Source: Pseudomonadota bacterium (GTDB lineage Bacteria > Pseudomonadota > Alphaproteobacteria > Rhizobiales > Devosiaceae). From it: 14,929 bases of DNA. The position numbers were made by a program, and so were the translations under genes. The notes under the pieces were generated by a model. It did not search any database. It was not told the origin of the DNA and was given only the letters and a program-made list of their open reading frames with translations. Shown in pieces: positions 8,076 through 14,929 of this stretch; the stretch's first letter is position 1, and every line of letters begins with the position of its first letter. The stretch is from contig JAEYXQ010000042.1 in the NCBI GenBank assembly GCA_023431205.1, positions 1 through 14,929 of the forward strand. Reading direction: 5' to 3'.

Positions 8076-8102
8076 TCCCCTCTCCCCTCAGGAGAGAGGG
8101 GA
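8076..8102 (-). terminator. Inverted repeat downstream of lpd, likely 3'-end hairpin
   Basis: TCCCCTCTC at 8076-8084 and GAGAGGGGA at 8094-8102 are perfect 9-base complements separated by 9 nt. The repeat starts 12 nt after the lpd stop codon, where a terminator is expected. No T-run follows on the minus strand, so termination may be Rho-assisted or the hairpin may only protect the mRNA end. Pyrimidine/purine repeats of this type are scattered through many alphaproteobacterial genomes, so it may also be a member of a dispersed repeat family. It is the only copy in this window. Confidence 0.55.
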
Positions 8103-8114
8103 GAGAGCCGTGGA

Positions 8115-9524
8115 TCAGATATGGATCGCGCCGTCGCCTAGCATCAGCGCCGCTTCGCGGATGGCTTCCGACAAAGTGGGGTGGGCGTGGGTGGTGCGGG
8201 CGAGGTCTTCGGAGGAGCCGGAGAACTCCATCAGGACGGTCAGTTCGTGGATCATCTCGCCGGCGTTCTTGCCGATGATGTGGGCCCCGAGCACGCGGTC
8301 GGTGTTGACGTCGGAGAGGATCTTCACGAACCCCTGCGTCGCCAGCATGGCCTTGGCACGGCCATTGGCGGTGAACGGGAACTTGCCGACCTTGTACTCG
8401 ATCCCCTCGGCCTTGAGCTCGTCCTCGGTCTTGCCGACGGTGGCCACTTCCGGGTTGGTGTAGACCACCGCGGGAATGGCGCCGTAATTCACGTGACCGG
8501 CCTGGCCGGCGAGGATTTCGGCGACGGCGATGCCTTCGTCCTCGGCCTTGTGAGCCAGCATCGGGCCGGCGATGACGTCGCCGATGGCATAGATGCCGTC
8601 GACCGAACTCTTGTAGTGCGCGTCGACGCGGACGCGGCCGCGCTCGTCGAGCGCAACGCCCACGAGGTCGAGGCCGATGCCGTCGGTGTAGGGCTTGCGG
8701 CCGATGGCGACGAGCGCAACATCGGCGCCGAGCACCTCGGCGTCACCGCCCTTGGCCGGCTCGATGCGCACCTTGAGGGCGCCGTTCTCGTCACGCTCGA
8801 TGCCGGCGACCTTGCTCGACAGGCGGAACTCCATGCCCTGCTTCTGCAGCATGCGCTGGAACTGGCGGGCGACCTCGCTGTCCATGCCGGGCAGGATGCG
8901 GTCGAGATATTCAACCACCGTGACCTGAGCGCCGAGGCGCTGCCAGACCGAGCCGAGTTCGAGGCCGATGACGCCGGCACCGATGACGAGGAGCTTGGAC
9001 GGCACCTGCTCGAGGCTGAGGGCGCCGGTGGACGTCACCACCTGCTTTTCGTCGATCTCGATGCCGGGCAGCGATGCCGAGACCGAGCCGGTGGCGATGA
9101 CGATGTTCTTGGAGGCGATTTCCTGCTGGGGGCCGGACCGTGGCGTCACCAGCACCTTGCCCGGGGCCGGGATGGAGCCGATGCCGCGGAAGACGGTGAT
9201 CTTGTTCTTCTTGAACAGGTAGTCGACGCCGCCGACATTGGCCGCCACGGTGTCGGCCTTGTGGATCATCATCTGCCCAAGGTTAAGCTGCGGGCGCGGC
9301 ACGTCGATGCCGAGCTGCTGGAAGCCATGGGTGGCTTCATCAAGCAGTTCGGAGGCGTGCAGCAGCGCCTTGGAGGGGATGCAGCCGATGTTGAGGCAGG
9401 TGCCGCCCAGGGTGGGCCACTTTTCGACCACGGCCACCTTCATACCGAGCTGGGCGGCGCGGATGGCGCATACATAGCCGCCGGGCCCCGAGCCGATGAC
9501 GGTAAGGTCGAAACTGTCTGCCAT
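8115..9524 (-). CDS. lpdA: Dihydrolipoyl dehydrogenase (E3)
   Basis: This 469-residue flavoprotein reoxidises the dihydrolipoyl group of E2 with NAD+. It is the E3 component of 2-oxoglutarate dehydrogenase and possibly of other 2-oxoacid complexes. The FAD-binding motif GSGPGG is at 11-16. The redox disulfide is C43/C48 in GGTCLNIGCIPSKALLH (40-56). The NAD-binding glycine motif GAGVIGLELG is in the middle, and the second FAD motif is YAIGDV. The C-terminal HAHPTLSE (446-453) carries the catalytic histidine 448 and glutamate 453. All key residues are present and the length is normal. The ATG at 9524 gives the expected N-terminus, though its ribosome site is weak. It lies 142 bp after a small secreted-protein gene and two genes after sucB, which fits a role with SucAB. 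Confidence 0.97.
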   Translation of the reverse strand: MADSFDLTVIGSGPGGYVCAIRAAQLGMKVAVVEKWPTLGGTCLNIGCIPSKALLHASELLDEATHGFQQLGIDVPRPQLNLGQMMIHKADTVAANVGGVDYLFKKNKITVFRGIGSIPAPGKVLVTPRSGPQQEIASKNIVIATGSVSASLPGIEIDEKQVVTSTGALSLEQVPSKLLVIGAGVIGLELGSVWQRLGAQVTVVEYLDRILPGMDSEVARQFQRMLQKQGMEFRLSSKVAGIERDENGALKVRIEPAKGGDAEVLGADVALVAIGRKPYTDGIGLDLVGVALDERGRVRVDAHYKSSVDGIYAIGDVIAGPMLAHKAEDEGIAVAEILAGQAGHVNYGAIPAVVYTNPEVATVGKTEDELKAEGIEYKVGKFPFTANGRAKAMLATQGFVKILSDVNTDRVLGAHIIGKNAGEMIHELTVLMEFSGSSEDLARTTHAHPTLSEAIREAALMLGDGAIHI

Positions 9525-9572
9525 GGTGAAGAGTCCCGGTGTGGTGCGAACGGTTCAAGGGTGTGCGGCAAC

Positions 9573-9601
9573 ACTGGAGCGGGCGCCGGCGCGCCCGTCA
9601 A
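9573..9601 (-). promoter_or_regulatory. Weak candidate promoter for lpd, overlapping a hairpin
   Basis: On the minus strand TTGACG (9601-9596) and TCCAGT (9578-9573) are 17 nt apart. The -35 matches five of six consensus bases but the -10 only three. Transcription would begin near 9565, leaving about a 40-nt leader for lpd. A 7-bp inverted repeat (9580-9586 and 9591-9597, loop CGGC) fills the spacer. It could instead be a hairpin in a read-through transcript. This is a visual match only. Confidence 0.22.
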
Positions 9602-9666
9602 CCGCATCGGTCACGAGTTACACCAGCGCGTCGCCCGGGGCAATCAATCCTCAGTCGCACCCACGG

Positions 9667-10125
9667 CTACTGCGCGGCGATCTGCTGGGCGCGGCGGAGG
9701 GCCTCGGGAAGCTGCTTGTCGATGTCGAGTTCGCCGGCATCGACCCGCTCGCGGAAGGCGGTGCAGAAGGAGGACTTGTCATCGGCCTGGTTGTAGGCGC
9801 TCATGATCTGTGTGCCGCCGTAAGTCTCTGCGGCGACTATCTCTTCTTCGGTGCCGCCGCCGAGCTGGCGGGCCACGCGGTTGGCAAGGTCGAGAAAGCC
9901 GATATTGCGCAGGTACCAGTTGTCGTAGGTGGTGCGGTAGGCACCGTCGAGGCCGGTGGTCTCGTAGCAGTGGGTTGTCATCACGTCGACAATCGCCCGG
10001 GAGCCATGGAAAGCCATGAGTTCACCGACGAAAGCGGCGTCGGTGGGGGCGGATTCCTGGGCAAAGGCGGGCGTGAGGGTGCCGAGCAGAACGGCGGCAA
10101 GGAGCAGGGGGCGCAAAGGCGTCAT
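9667..10125 (-). CDS. Small secreted protein of unknown function between sucB and lpd
   Basis: I do not recognise this 152-residue protein. Residues 1-22 form a clear signal peptide (MTPLRP, a Leu/Ala/Val core, then TPAFA before QES), so it should be exported to the periplasm without a lipobox. The mature part of about 130 residues is polar and looks mostly helical. It has exactly two cysteines, C53 in TTHCYET and C121 in SSFCTAF, which could form a disulfide. It shows no membrane segment, repeat or catalytic motif I can name. I chose the ATG at 10125 because AGGAG is just upstream (2 nt, rather close) and it starts a proper signal peptide. An ATG at 10161 would add 12 residues and has no visible ribosome site. 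It lies on the same strand between sucB and lpd, but spacers of about 140 bp on both sides make co-transcription uncertain. Confidence 0.75.
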   Translation of the reverse strand: MTPLRPLLLAAVLLGTLTPAFAQESAPTDAAFVGELMAFHGSRAIVDVMTTHCYETTGLDGAYRTTYDNWYLRNIGFLDLANRVARQLGGGTEEEIVAAETYGGTQIMSAYNQADDKSSFCTAFRERVDAGELDIDKQLPEALRRAQQIAAQ

Positions 10126-10203
10126 TTCTCCTGACGGAGGTTTGGACACGACCCTCTGCATCTGCAGGGATTGCGTTAAAGGAATGTGAGCTTTCCGTTC
10201 ACG

Positions 10204-10259
10204 CTGAGGAGAGCGCCGGCGGTGGTTCTGCTTGCAAAACGTTACCGCCGACGCCTCAG
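10204..10259 (-). terminator. Strong hairpin downstream of sucB
   Basis: CTGAGG (10204-10209) pairs with CCTCAG (10254-10259). CGCCGGCGGT (10214-10223) pairs with ACCGCCGACG (10244-10253) with one mismatch. A 4-nt bulge lies on one side and the loop is 20 nt. The stem starts 10 nt after the sucB stop, so it most likely marks the end of the sucAB message or reduces read-through into the small secreted-protein gene and lpd. No T-run follows on the minus strand, so it is not a textbook intrinsic terminator. Confidence 0.6.
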
Positions 10260-10269
10260 GTCGTGAAAA

Positions 10270-11595
10270 TCAGAGGTCGAGGACCAGACGCTCGGGCGCT
10301 TCCAGCGATTCCTTGACGCGGACCAGGAAGGTCACGGCTTCCTTGCCGTCGACGATGCGGTGATCGTAGCTGAGGGCAAGGTACATCATCGGGCGGACGA
10401 CGACCTGGCCGCCGACCACCACCGGACGCTCCTGGATCTTGTGCATGCCGAGGATACCCGACTGCGGTGCGTTGAGGATCGGGGTCGACATCAGCGATCC
10501 ATAGACGCCACCATTGGAGATGGTGAAGGTGCCGCCCTGCATGTCGGCCATGGAGAGGGCGCCGTCGCGAGCCTTTTTGCCGAGATTGCCGATTTCCTTC
10601 TCGATTTCCGCGATCGACATCTGGTCGGCGTTGCGGACGACCGGAACCACGAGGCCCTTGTCGGTGCCGACGGCGACGCCGATATGGGCGTAGTTCTTGT
10701 AGATGATGTCGTCGCCATCGATCTCGGCGTTGACGGCCGGGATTTCCTTGAGGGCGTGGACCACGGCCTTGGTGAAGAAGCCCATGAAGCCGAGCTTGAC
10801 GCCGTGCTTCTTCTCGAACAGCTCCTTGTAGGAATTGCGCAGGTCCATCACCGGCTTCATGTCCACCTCGTTGAAGGTGGTCAGCATGGCGGCGGTGTTC
10901 TGCGCGTCCTTGAGGCGGCGGGCGATGGTCTGGCGCAGGCGGGTCATCTTGACCCGTTCCTCGCGGCCAGCGTCATCGGCGGCAACGGGACCGCGTGGCG
11001 CGGGGGCGGACTGTGCCTTGACCTCGGGAGCCTTGGCGGCCGGCGCGGAAGCTGCGGCCGGCTGGTAGACCTTCGGGGCGGCATCCTGCGGAGCGGCAGC
11101 CGGCTGGCTGGCGGGAGCGGCGGCGATGCCCTTGAGGGTTGCGAGCACGTCTTCCTTCAGCACCTGGCCCTGCTTGCCGGAGCCGGGGATGCTGGCGGCA
11201 TCGAGGCCCTTCTCGTTGATCAGCTTCTGGGCCGACGGGGCAGGGTCGCGATCGGTGGCGGTGACCGGTTGCGGCGCCGGGTTGGCCTGGACCGGCTCGG
11301 GGCCGGCGGCATTGTTGGCCGGTGCCTGGGTCCTGGTTTCGCCGGCAGCGGCGGCACCCGCACCGCCGATGGCGCCGAGCAGGGCGCCGACGTCAACGGT
11401 GGTGCCGGCTTCGGCGGCAATGGCTTCCAGCACACCGGCAGCCGGTGCGGGCACCTCGATGGTCACCTTGTCGGTTTCCAGCTCCACGATCGGCTCGTCG
11501 GCGGCGACGGTGTCGCCCACCTTCTTGAACCACTGGCCGATGGTGGCTTCGGTGACGCTTTCGCCCAGCGTCGGCACCCGGATTTCAGTCGACAT
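10270..11595 (-). CDS. sucB: Dihydrolipoyllysine succinyltransferase, 2-oxoglutarate dehydrogenase E2
   Basis: This 441-residue protein forms the core of the 2-oxoglutarate dehydrogenase complex and transfers the succinyl group from lipoate to CoA. One lipoyl domain spans about 2-77, with the modified lysine K43 in ELETDKVTIEV. An Ala/Pro-rich linker follows (about 78-117). The peripheral subunit-binding domain, which holds E3, is at about 118-155. A second Ala/Pro linker runs from 158 to 205. The catalytic acyltransferase domain is at about 212-441, with the active-site motif DHRIVDG at 411-417 (H412, D416). A single lipoyl domain and this length are normal for SucB. The ATG at 11595 has AAGGG 9 nt upstream and begins 11 nt after the sucA stop; longer readings of the frame run into sucA. 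Co-transcription with sucA is very likely. Confidence 0.97.
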   Translation of the reverse strand: MSTEIRVPTLGESVTEATIGQWFKKVGDTVAADEPIVELETDKVTIEVPAPAAGVLEAIAAEAGTTVDVGALLGAIGGAGAAAAGETRTQAPANNAAGPEPVQANPAPQPVTATDRDPAPSAQKLINEKGLDAASIPGSGKQGQVLKEDVLATLKGIAAAPASQPAAAPQDAAPKVYQPAAASAPAAKAPEVKAQSAPAPRGPVAADDAGREERVKMTRLRQTIARRLKDAQNTAAMLTTFNEVDMKPVMDLRNSYKELFEKKHGVKLGFMGFFTKAVVHALKEIPAVNAEIDGDDIIYKNYAHIGVAVGTDKGLVVPVVRNADQMSIAEIEKEIGNLGKKARDGALSMADMQGGTFTISNGGVYGSLMSTPILNAPQSGILGMHKIQERPVVVGGQVVVRPMMYLALSYDHRIVDGKEAVTFLVRVKESLEAPERLVLDL

Positions 11596-11606
11596 TGGCT
11601 TGTCCC

Positions 11607-14600
11607 TTATTGTGCGAAGGCTTCGTCGAGGAAGGCCTGGAGTTCGGCCAGGTGCGTGCGCATCAGGCCGGTAGCGGTGGAGGCGGAGGCCTTGCGGCCG
11701 GCATAGCTGACGCGCTGACCGGAGCGGCCCAACTGGTCCATCACCCATTCAACATAGGGCTGGATGAAGGTCCAGGCACCCATGTTCTTGGGCTCTTCCT
11801 GGCACCAGACGATGTCCGCATTGGGGAAGCGGTTCAGTTCGTCCAACAGCGCCTTGGCCGGGAACGGATAGAGCTGCTCGATGCGAAGCAGGTAGACGTC
11901 GTTGATGCCGCGCTTCTCGCGATCCTCGAGGAGGTCGTAGTAGACCTTGCCGGTGCACAGCACGACGCGACGGATCCTGTCGTCCGAGGCCAGCTTGACG
12001 GTGGTCTTGGGCGCACCCGGAGCCTCGGCATCGTCCCACAGCAGACGGTGGAAGCACGAATCGGGGCCCAGCTCGACAAGGCCGGAGACGGCCCGCTTGT
12101 GGCGGAGCAGCGACTTCGGCGTCATCAGGATCAGCGGCTTGCGGAAGTCGCGATGCACCTGCCGGCGCAGGATGTGGAAGTAGTTGGCCGGCGTGGTGCA
12201 GTTGGCGACCTGCATGTTGTCCTCGGCGCAGAGCTGCAGGTAGCGCTCGAGGCGGGCGGAGGAGTGCTCCGGTCCCTGGCCCTCATAGCCATGCGGCAAC
12301 AGCATCACGAGGCCCGACATGCGGAACCACTTGCGCTCGCCCGAGGAGATGAACTGGTCCACCACCACCTGGGCGCCGTTGGCGAAGTCGCCGAACTGAG
12401 CTTCCCACAGGGTGAGTGCCTTGGGCTCTGCCAGCGAGTAGCCGTATTCGAAGCCGAGCACAGCCTCTTCGGAGAGCATCGAATTGATGACCTCGTAGCG
12501 GCTCTGGTCGGGCGACAGGTTGTTGAGCGGGGTGTAGCTCTTGCCGTCCACCTGCTGGTCGTTCAGCACCGAGTGGCGCTGCGAAAAGGTGCCGCGCTCG
12601 ACGTCCTGGCCCGAGAGGCGCACCGGGTGCCCCTCGGTCACCAGCGTGCCGAAGGCCATCGCCTCGGCCGTGGCCCAGTCTATGCCCTCGCCCGATTCGA
12701 TGGCGGCAAGGCGGTTGTCCATGAAGCGCTTCACCGTCCGGTGGACGTTGAAGCCCTCGGGCACGCGGGTGAGCGCGGTGCCGATCCTGACGAGGTCTTC
12801 CAACGGCACGCCGGTCTGGCCGCGGCGCGGGCCTTCCTGCTCGGCGGGACGGAGGGTCTTCCAGGCGCCATCGAGCCAGTCGGCCTTGTTCGGCCGGTAG
12901 TCCTGGCCGGCCTCGAACTCGCCTTCGAGCTTGGCGCGCCACTCGGCCTTAAGCCGGTCGACGTCCTCGGCGGTGACGAGGCCCTCGCCGATCAGCTTCT
13001 CGCTATAAAGCTCGAGCGTCGACTTGTGGCCGCGGATTTTCGAGTACATCAGCGGCTGGGTGAAGCTCGGCTCGTCGCCTTCGTTGTGGCCGAAGCGGCG
13101 GTAGCAGAACATGTCGATGACGACGGGCTTGCCGAAGCGCTGGCGGTATTCCACCGCCACCTTGGCGGCGAACACGACGGCTTCCGGATCGTCGCCATTC
13201 ACATGGAAGACCGGCGCCTCGATCATCTTGGCGACGTCGGTCGGGTAGGGCGAGGAGCGCGAATACATCGGCGCGGTGGTGAAGCCGATCTGGTTGTTGA
13301 TCACGAAGTGGATCGAACCACCGGTGCGGTGCCCCTTGAGGCCGGAAAGTCCCAGACACTCGGCGACCACGCCCTGGCCGGCAAACGCGGCATCGCCGTG
13401 GATCAGCAGCGGCAGCACCATGGAGCGGTCGGGCTTGCCCTCGACTGCCATGTTCACGAGCTTGCCGCCCGGAGCGATGTGCTGGTCCTGCTTGGCGCGC
13501 GCCTTGCCCAGCACCACCGGATCGACGATCTCGAGGTGGGAGGGGTTGGCGGTGAGCGACAGGTGCACCTTGTTGCCGTCGAACTCGCGGTCCGAGGAAG
13601 CACCGAGGTGGTACTTCACGTCGCCCGAACCCTCGACGTCCTCGGGGTAGAAGGCGCCGCCCTTGAACTCGTGGAACAGGGCGCGGTGCGGCTTGTTCAG
13701 CACCTGGGTCAGCACGTTGAGGCGGCCGCGATGGGCCATGCCGAGGACGATGTCCTTCACGCCCAGGGCGCCGCCGCGCTTGATGATCTGCTCGAGCGCC
13801 GGGATGGTGGACTCGCCGCCATCAAGGCCGAAGCGCTTGGTGCCGGTGTACTTGACGTCGATGAACTTCTCGAAGCCCTCGGCCTCGACCAGCTTGTTGA
13901 GGATCGCCTTCTTGCCTTCGGCGGTGAAGGTGATTTCCTTGTCCGGGCCTTCGACACGCTCCTGGATCCACTGCTTGGCCTCGGGATCGGAGATGTGCAT
14001 GAACTCGATGCCGAGCGTACCGCAATAGGTGCGCTGCAGGATGGCCAGCATCTCGGGGATGGTGGCGTATTCGAGCCCCAGATAGTTGTCGATGAAGATC
14101 TTGCGGCTATAGTCGGCCTCGGTGAAGCCGTAGCTGCGCGGATCGAGTTCCGGCGCCGGCTCGTCGGCCTTGAGCTTGAGCGGGTCGAGGTCGGCATGAA
14201 GATGACCGCGCATCCGGTAGGCGCGGATCATCATGATGGCGCGGATGGAATCGCGGGTGGCCTGCAGCACGTCGGCCACGCTGGCCTTGGCCACGCCCAA
14301 GGCCTCGGCCTTCCTGGCGATGGCCTTCTCGGTCTTGACGGCGATCTCGCCCCAATTGCCATCAAGGGCGCTGATCAGGTCGCCGCCCGCAGCCTGCGGC
14401 CAGTCCTGCCGCGCCCAGCTCGGGCCTTCGGCGTTCTGCGCCGCGGTATCCTGTGGATCGTCCAGACGGGAGAAGAAGCTCTTCCAGGTCTCGTCGACGC
14501 TGTCGGGGTCGGTCTTGAAGCGGGAGTAGAGCTGCTCGATGTAGTCGGCGTTGCCTCCATAGAGGAAGGAGGTCAGCAAGAACTGGTCGTTCTTTTCCTG

Positions 14601-14609
14601 TCGTGTCAT
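11607..14609 (-). CDS. sucA: 2-oxoglutarate dehydrogenase E1 component
   Basis: This 1000-residue thiamine-diphosphate enzyme decarboxylates 2-oxoglutarate and passes the succinyl group to the lipoyl arm of SucB. The N-terminus (NDQFLLTSFLYGGNADYIEQL) is the conserved start of alphaproteobacterial E1o. The central region has MAHRGRLNVL at 291-300, NPSHLE at 355-360, and the ThDP/Mg motif GDAAFAGQG (405-413) paired with INNQIGFTT (437-445). SRSSPYPTDVAKMI follows at 450-463. The transketolase-like C-terminal half contains LPHGYEGQGPEHSSAR. All expected residues are present and the length is normal. I chose the ATG at 14609 because MTRQEKNDQF matches relatives; a GTG at 14630 would add seven residues. 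The ribosome site before 14609 is poor, and a 7-bp hairpin sits where one is expected. sucB follows after 11 nt and sucD lies 255 bp upstream. Confidence 0.97.
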   Translation of the reverse strand: MTRQEKNDQFLLTSFLYGGNADYIEQLYSRFKTDPDSVDETWKSFFSRLDDPQDTAAQNAEGPSWARQDWPQAAGGDLISALDGNWGEIAVKTEKAIARKAEALGVAKASVADVLQATRDSIRAIMMIRAYRMRGHLHADLDPLKLKADEPAPELDPRSYGFTEADYSRKIFIDNYLGLEYATIPEMLAILQRTYCGTLGIEFMHISDPEAKQWIQERVEGPDKEITFTAEGKKAILNKLVEAEGFEKFIDVKYTGTKRFGLDGGESTIPALEQIIKRGGALGVKDIVLGMAHRGRLNVLTQVLNKPHRALFHEFKGGAFYPEDVEGSGDVKYHLGASSDREFDGNKVHLSLTANPSHLEIVDPVVLGKARAKQDQHIAPGGKLVNMAVEGKPDRSMVLPLLIHGDAAFAGQGVVAECLGLSGLKGHRTGGSIHFVINNQIGFTTAPMYSRSSPYPTDVAKMIEAPVFHVNGDDPEAVVFAAKVAVEYRQRFGKPVVIDMFCYRRFGHNEGDEPSFTQPLMYSKIRGHKSTLELYSEKLIGEGLVTAEDVDRLKAEWRAKLEGEFEAGQDYRPNKADWLDGAWKTLRPAEQEGPRRGQTGVPLEDLVRIGTALTRVPEGFNVHRTVKRFMDNRLAAIESGEGIDWATAEAMAFGTLVTEGHPVRLSGQDVERGTFSQRHSVLNDQQVDGKSYTPLNNLSPDQSRYEVINSMLSEEAVLGFEYGYSLAEPKALTLWEAQFGDFANGAQVVVDQFISSGERKWFRMSGLVMLLPHGYEGQGPEHSSARLERYLQLCAEDNMQVANCTTPANYFHILRRQVHRDFRKPLILMTPKSLLRHKRAVSGLVELGPDSCFHRLLWDDAEAPGAPKTTVKLASDDRIRRVVLCTGKVYYDLLEDREKRGINDVYLLRIEQLYPFPAKALLDELNRFPNADIVWCQEEPKNMGAWTFIQPYVEWVMDQLGRSGQRVSYAGRKASASTATGLMRTHLAELQAFLDEAFAQ

Positions 14610-14619
14610 CGCTCGTGTC

Positions 14620-14637
14620 GCGAGGCCCACGCCTCGC
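14620..14637 (-). promoter_or_regulatory. Hairpin just upstream of the sucA start codon
   Basis: GCGAGGC (14620-14626) and GCCTCGC (14631-14637) are perfect 7-base complements with a 4-nt loop, ending 10 nt before the sucA ATG. In RNA this would occupy the region where a ribosome binding site normally lies. No strong Shine-Dalgarno is visible between the hairpin and the ATG. It could limit translation or place the ribosome. Any regulatory role is inference. Confidence 0.4.
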
Positions 14638-14679
14638 CATCCTTGTCATCGGCGCCGGTTGGGACCGGGGCCTTGTGGT

Positions 14680-14711
14680 GCAGTCAGTCAAACTTGCCGG
14701 ATACTGACTGC
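14680..14711. repeat. Perfect 9-bp inverted repeat with 14-bp spacer upstream of sucA
   Basis: GCAGTCAGT (14680-14688) and ACTGACTGC (14703-14711) are exact reverse complements separated by 14 bp. The half-site centres are 23 bp apart, about two helical turns, as in operators bound by dimeric regulators. Unlike most inverted repeats here it is not GC-rich (5 of 9 bases are G or C), so it is less easily a base-composition artefact. It lies 71-102 bp upstream of the sucA ATG. In RNA it would also form a hairpin with the 14-nt loop. Confidence 0.5.
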
Positions 14712-14737
14712 TTTTCCTTTAGGTCCTGTTAAGACTT

Positions 14738-14759
14738 GCGGCGCCCGCAAAGGCGCCGC
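14738..14759 (-). terminator. GC-rich hairpin in the sucD-sucA spacer
   Basis: GCGGCGCC (14738-14745) and GGCGCCGC (14752-14759) form a perfect 8-bp all-GC stem with a 6-nt loop. On the minus strand it lies about 105 nt after the sucD stop and is followed by AAGTCTTAAC rather than a T-run. It may end or attenuate the transcript from sucCD before sucA, or stabilise the upstream message. The spacer between sucD and sucA holds no gene. Confidence 0.5.
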
Positions 14760-14864
14760 GGATTGTTCGTCTGCCCAGCGCTTGCGGGTCTAGCATCGAT
14801 CTGAAGTGGGAACGCACCCGACTTTGGATGGATGCGCTGCTCACCTCACAACCCGACGACCGCG

Positions 14865-14929
14865 TCAGCCCTTGAGCACCTCAGCCAGGGTCCGGCCGAT
14901 GCGGGCCGGGGAATCCGAGACCTTGATGC
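14865..14929 (-). CDS. sucD: Succinyl-CoA synthetase alpha subunit (C-terminal fragment)
   Basis: The last 20 codons and the TGA (14867-14865) are in the window. The peptide reads IKVSDSPARIGRTLAEVLKG, which fits the C-terminus of SucD in alphaproteobacteria. Position directly upstream of sucA on the same strand also fits the usual mdh-sucC-sucD-sucA-sucB order. SucCD converts succinyl-CoA, the product of SucAB-Lpd, to succinate with formation of ATP or GTP. No catalytic residue lies in the visible part, so the call depends on the tail peptide and gene order. Confidence 0.8.
   Translation of the reverse strand, partial: IKVSDSPARIGRTLAEVLKG

Noticed and set aside
7988..8278. A 96-codon open frame on the plus strand in the lpd-yejB spacer
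   Set aside because: It runs into the antisense of lpd and is Arg/Gly/Trp-rich, as random GC-rich frames are. It resembles no known family.
8181..9806. A 541-codon open frame on the plus strand opposite lpd
   Set aside because: Antisense shadow of lpd and its spacer, with Gly/Asp/His-rich low-complexity content and no domain.
14660..14700. A possible sucA promoter starting from TTGACT on the minus strand (14694-14689)
   Set aside because: The -35-like hexamer is good, but no -10-like sequence occurs 16-18 bp downstream, where the DNA is very GC-rich. It also overlaps the 9-bp dyad.
11595..14732. A 1045-codon open frame on the plus strand opposite sucA
   Set aside because: It is the antisense shadow of a high-GC coding sequence. 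Its translation is rich in Gly, Val, His, Ala and Glu with no recognisable domain, while the minus strand encodes a textbook SucA.

Overview
The window is high-GC DNA from an alphaproteobacterium, most likely order Hyphomicrobiales (possibly Devosia-like; the genus is a guess). The grounds are the sucD-sucA-sucB-lpd order, the N-terminus of the E1 protein, and a TamA/TamB pair. All ten genes I can support lie on the minus strand, so transcription runs from high to low coordinates. I found no RNA genes, insertion sequences, prophage genes or CRISPR arrays. Long plus-strand open frames are antisense shadows of real genes.

Right half (about 8115-14929): a TCA-cycle block. The last 20 codons of sucD (succinyl-CoA synthetase alpha) come first. 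A 255-bp spacer with several inverted repeats follows. Then come sucA (2-oxoglutarate dehydrogenase E1) and sucB (E2), 11 nt apart. After a strong hairpin there is an unrecognised small secreted protein, then lpd (E3). SucA, SucB and Lpd together form the 2-oxoglutarate dehydrogenase complex, and SucCD uses its product succinyl-CoA.

Middle (2206-7943): a complete Yej-type peptide ABC importer in the order yejB-yejE-yejF-yejA. The three membrane and ATPase genes overlap by 4 nt (ATGA) at each junction. The periplasmic binding protein gene follows yejF after 28 nt, whereas the E. coli order is yejA-B-E-F.

Left end (1-2013): tamA, an Omp85-family outer-membrane barrel protein with POTRA domains. 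It shares one base with the start of a gene that is probably tamB, which runs out of the window. Together they would form the TAM envelope-assembly module.

The window is mainly ordinary core metabolism and envelope biology. I do not see a convincing new system. The items most worth a second look are the structured leader before sucA, the unknown secreted protein between sucB and lpd, and the rearranged yej operon.
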